NCBI GenBank assembly: GCA_937898265.1
Contig: CALEJM010000082.1
Coordinates: 1 to 7,540 of the forward strand
Source: an uncultured Porphyromonadaceae bacterium
GTDB taxonomy: Bacteria > Bacteroidota > Bacteroidia > Bacteroidales > Paludibacteraceae
Reading direction: 5' to 3'
DNA: 7,540 nt
Shown here piece by piece: positions 5,201 through 7,540 of the stretch. The notes beneath the pieces are model-generated. The model was not told where the DNA came from, did no database searches, and was given only the letters and a program-made list of their open reading frames with translations. A program made the translations under genes and the position numbers. The stretch's first letter is position 1, and each line of letters begins with the position of its first letter.

Positions 5201-7540
5201 CTATCGCTTGGGAAGGTGACGCAACAGCATGGGAGCTCGTCTACGGTCCACAAGGCTTCGACCCAGACTCAGCAACCATGACTCCTATCGCAGTCACCAC
5301 CAAGAGCTATATACTCACTGGTCTCACCCCATCCACAATCTACGACATCTATGTTCGTCAGAACTGTGGTGCAGGCGACGTCAGCGAATGGCGTGGTATC
5401 CGTACAACCACCACTGCTGTTCCAGGCATGGTACCTTACACCTGTGGCTTCGAAGCTTCAGAGTCAGAGGCTAACGCTTGGACCTTGCTTGACGACGGCG
5501 GCGCCAACCACTTCGTTGTAGGCACAGGCGCTCACCACACCGGTTCAAGAGCCCTCTACATCTCACAAGACGGCACTTCAAGCACCTACAACACCAGCAG
5601 CTCATCTTTGGCTTGGGCAACACGTACTATCGTATTGCCAGCAGGTGTTTACGACATCAGCTTCTCATGGCGTGGCGTTGGCGAAGGCACAACATACATC
5701 TATGACTATGGTCGTGCATTCCTCGCACCAAAAGGTGTTGACGTAACCCAAGCAACCATCGGCAGCGCTACCACACCAAACGGCTGGACCGCTTTGGATC
5801 AATCTTGGCTCAACCAACAATCAACCTGGCAGACCGTAACCACCCGTGTATTCAAAACCGTTCAAGATACCGTTCAAATGGTATTCTTCTGGGAGAACGA
5901 CTACACCGCTGGTACCAGCCCAGCTCTTGAAATCGATGACATCACCATCACTCCATTGACTGGCTGTCTCGAACCAGCTCCTATCACTGCTAGCAACCAG
6001 AACGGCGCTACCGTTCTCAACTGGGTATCTTCTGCTGGCGCAACCTACGAGGTGAAGGTGTCTGAAAATGCACTTACTGACCCATCAACAGCAACTGCTA
6101 CCATCGACACCACCGTCAACGCAGCAACTCTCACCCTCAGCGGTCTTGCTGCTATGACAACCTACCATGTCTATGTTCGCTCAATCTGTTCAGCTACCGA
6201 CATCTCCAACTGGAGCCACGGCACCTTCACCACTCCTTGTGCTGCTGTTCGCACCATCAACGAGAGCTTCGAAGGCACTGGCATTCCAATGTGCTGGGAT
6301 GCAGGTTACACTGGTGGCAGCTCAACCCCATCTATCACCAACAGCACAACCTATGCTCACTCTGGCAGCCAGTCCATCCGTTTCAACGGTTCTGGCACCA
6401 GCTGGCTCGTGACACCTCCACTCAACGTCAACATCGCTGAGATTCAGGTATCATTCTGGTTGCAACAAGAGAGCGCTGCTTCATCAGGCTTGTTCAAAGT
6501 TGGTGTCATGACCGACCCTAACGACTACTCAACATTCACCCCTGCTGAAACAGTCAACGTTCTTGTTGAAGACCAAACCGACCAACACACCGTCAACTTC
6601 TCAAGCCTCAACATCCAAGGCACCGGCTACCGCATTGCCTTCGTTCAAGAGGCTACCAACAACTACTGGTACTGGCTCGACGACGTTGAAATCGGTGAGT
6701 ACCGCATGTGTCAAATGCCACAAGGCGTTGCAGCAACCAACCTTACCACCACAGGTGCTACCGTATCTTGGAACTCACCAAACGGCTTGACCCACACCAT
6801 GGTAGTGGCTACTGCTTCTGTTGACCCTGCTACCGCCGACGAAAACGATCCTAACGTGCTCTTCATCCAAGATCAGTTGACCGACAACTACCTCGACCTC
6901 TCAGGCGTTCTCTCACCTGCTACTACATATTATGTATATGTACAATCAGATTGTAACACCTCCGACGGTAAGTTGTCATTGTGGAGCGACGAATATGTAT
7001 TCACCACCCTCTGCTACGGTGTCAACGTTCCTGTTGTTGAGAACTTCGACCACAACGGCGTTGGCGTAGGCTCAATGGCTTCTTGCTGGACCACAGTGGT
7101 TGGCTCTAACGGCACACTCCCAACAGCAGGCAACACCTACGAACCATACATCACCTCTGGTCTCCAGACCACCGACGGCGACGGTAAGGCTCTCCGCATC
7201 TACGGCTACTACAGCGCCGGTACAACTGCTGCCGACAGCAAAGCTGCTGCCGTAATGCCACAGCTCAACTCTTCACTCGATGCCCTCATGCTCTCTTTCG
7301 CACACCGCTCAGAAACCGGTTCAAGAAAGATGCTCGTTGGTTTGATGAGCGATCCTTCCGACCTCTCAACATTCACTCCAATCGACACAGCATTCTCAAC
7401 CTCAGCATGGCAACGTCAAACCGTTAAGCTCTCTGGCTACAACTACGGTGGCTACATCGGCTTCCTCGTTGACGGCGACCTCAACCAGGCTTCAACCACT
7501 ATCTACCTCGACTCTGTTGTTGTAGACTCAGTGCTCACCT
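2212..7540 (+). CDS. Giant secreted Fn3 / choice-of-anchor J surface protein, 3' end beyond window
   Basis: The frame is open for 1776 codons from ATG 2212 to the window edge, with no stop. Residues 1-23 form a signal peptide (MRKK, hydrophobic core, VSA before Gln24). The rest is an array of choice-of-anchor J modules (J; MAM/cleaved-adhesin-like, each starting near a 'F-E' motif and most ending in an IDD-type strand) and fibronectin type III modules: J1 about 28-180, Fn3-1 185-279, J2 280-460, Fn3-2 464-558, J3 562-733, Fn3-3 735-823, J4 824-976, Fn3-4 980-1068, J5 1073-1248, Fn3-5 1252-1341, J6 1343-1496, Fn3-6 1500-1599, J7 from 1601. Fn3 modules share 'TGLxPxTTYYVYVxxxC' and a 'W' before the last strand. 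The protein is rich in Thr, Ser, Asn, Tyr and Ala and poor in Lys. Related Bacteroidota proteins are exported by Sec and the type IX system and act in adhesion or polymer binding; no enzyme domain is visible. The start is chosen by the signal peptide and A/T-rich leader. G+C and codon choice (AAC, ACC, CTC) differ clearly from the ATPase upstream. Confidence 0.9.
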   Translation, partial: MRKKLFFLSALAMLFCLASHVSAQVSVLTEDFENGMPSGWTVDPATVATPWTVSSSGLQGVTAHGGTNYLSLSTTNQQPATKLVLPIQDMSLLTQPEMTFYLMQKARGQNTGYARDTLKVYVRTSATANWTLVQTFSSEITSWAKQTIDLSALGAGNLQFAFEYVYGAGLGLGIDDLRIGDASVCYTPHSLQAYRVTHNSAELMWTAYETAFEYGLKVSTTPLTNPGQTTANVFDQNVYFKPYAVTGLNPSTTYYFYVSANCGAGDESSWSNAGTFTTQCAPVTLPYNQGFEASGDFTSCWTKNFNSFGDWTSTPSASTYAPKTASGAYTHSGTYALQLYGYYYYYSYDQEERYTSAWAASPEINATNLATKQVSFWAYATSLSGKLHVGMMSDVNDLASFVEIAEIQCSAVNTYEEFILPLNTVASTNARHLAFFVDGYDNVAAQASFYFYIDDIVFEDVPVCPKASLVKAENVTGNSARITWLGGAPAWNIKVSSTSLTDPATGTGDVLDTQITGSPYTVTGLSPKTTYYVYLQPNCTSAGNGLGPWSTEIHFTTTQVPALAPYFCDFEGVEGTQWDIVGTGNNQWAVGTAANNGGVNGLYISNDNGTTNYYGANSSTSTAYRTIQFAPGIYNVEFDWRCVGETNYDWLTAYLVPTSFQITASGSYTSAQNGWIPLNPQTVMVQNSSWLHSSDQITITDTTTYNLVFNWHNDGSVQNQTPAAVDNVSITSYTCAAPSNLAVVAGTISQNGFSVQWQTSPLGETTWELEVLSGTTSLLDTLVSTTTYTVSGLTPSTTYTVRVRSVCGASDLSAWTTINVTTACGDVTALPFTETFSAYGTGSTAFPPCWTTTAVAGGLSDVFIYGDNDITGDGVGCLYINGSDAYTPNFNVPGKPLNTLMVEFAAAAINAVPVYVGICTDLNNKATSSVFIDTITTTPGYYEDFTVPFSRFNGTSGYIFFMTPGEIFIDDVRIVEQPSCLHITDLHLVDTGSDFVSIAWEGDATAWELVYGPQGFDPDSATMTPIAVTTKSYILTGLTPSTIYDIYVRQNCGAGDVSEWRGIRTTTTAVPGMVPYTCGFEASESEANAWTLLDDGGANHFVVGTGAHHTGSRALYISQDGTSSTYNTSSSSLAWATRTIVLPAGVYDISFSWRGVGEGTTYIYDYGRAFLAPKGVDVTQATIGSATTPNGWTALDQSWLNQQSTWQTVTTRVFKTVQDTVQMVFFWENDYTAGTSPALEIDDITITPLTGCLEPAPITASNQNGATVLNWVSSAGATYEVKVSENALTDPSTATATIDTTVNAATLTLSGLAAMTTYHVYVRSICSATDISNWSHGTFTTPCAAVRTINESFEGTGIPMCWDAGYTGGSSTPSITNSTTYAHSGSQSIRFNGSGTSWLVTPPLNVNIAEIQVSFWLQQESAASSGLFKVGVMTDPNDYSTFTPAETVNVLVEDQTDQHTVNFSSLNIQGTGYRIAFVQEATNNYWYWLDDVEIGEYRMCQMPQGVAATNLTTTGATVSWNSPNGLTHTMVVATASVDPATADENDPNVLFIQDQLTDNYLDLSGVLSPATTYYVYVQSDCNTSDGKLSLWSDEYVFTTLCYGVNVPVVENFDHNGVGVGSMASCWTTVVGSNGTLPTAGNTYEPYITSGLQTTDGDGKALRIYGYYSAGTTAADSKAAAVMPQLNSSLDALMLSFAHRSETGSRKMLVGLMSDPSDLSTFTPIDTAFSTSAWQRQTVKLSGYNYGGYIGFLVDGDLNQASTTIYLDSVVVDSVLT
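2293..7540 (+). repeat. Alternating J and Fn3 protein-module array
   Basis: Thirteen modules, about 90-100 residues (Fn3) and 150-180 residues (J), alternate strictly. The J modules fall into recognisable sequence types. J2, J4, J6 and J7 share a 'CW' near the start and a middle strand like 'VGxMSDPND' (VGICTDLNN in J4). J3 and J5 instead share 'PYxCxFE', a 'LYISxD' strand, 'RTI', 'GIY/GVY' and an aromatic 'WR-VGE' stretch. J1 is the most divergent. Copies differ at many positions, so this is old duplication and not a recent DNA-level repeat. Module 7 is cut by the window edge. Confidence 0.8.

Noticed and set aside
2212..7540. CRISPR-like or DNA-level tandem repeat array
   Set aside because: The periodicity is in the protein modules; the DNA copies are diverged, lack identical units and stay in one reading frame.

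Overview
The window is a composite of three blocks that differ sharply in base composition and in the kind of organism they point to. Positions 1 to about 1270 are extremely A+T-rich (for example, only three G/C bases in 1021-1080). They carry one complete gene, on the minus strand, for a eukaryote-type Alba nucleic-acid-binding protein with an Arg-Gly-rich (RGG) tail. This looks like nuclear DNA of an A+T-rich unicellular eukaryote. A rumen or gut ciliate, another protist or an anaerobic fungus would fit. The frame has no in-frame UAA/UAG before its stop, so the standard code explains it.

From about 1278 to about 2040 the sequence is bacterial and of moderate G+C. It holds the last 53 codons of what looks like a WYL-domain transcription regulator, whose front is missing exactly where the A+T-rich block ends. 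Twenty bases downstream comes the N-terminal part of an OLD/DUF3696-like AAA ATPase (Walker A GGNNSGKST). The ATPase has lost its C-terminal half: its frame runs on into a structured stretch with three consecutive hairpins (2059-2143) and stops at 2161. WYL regulators and such ATPases often sit together in phage-defence loci, so this may be a remnant of one, but no complete system is present.

From 2212 to the right edge there is one uninterrupted reading frame of 1776 codons, roughly half G+C, that continues beyond the window. It encodes a secreted Bacteroidales-type giant surface protein: a signal peptide, then seven choice-of-anchor J (cleaved-adhesin-like) modules alternating with six fibronectin type III modules. 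The sorting signal expected at the C-terminus (type IX secretion) is not in view.

The two broken bacterial genes at the block boundaries are most simply explained by chimeric assembly, for instance of a gut metagenome. Real rearrangement, or bacterial DNA inserted in a protist genome, cannot be excluded from the sequence alone. I see no CRISPR array, tRNA, rRNA or recognisable insertion sequence.
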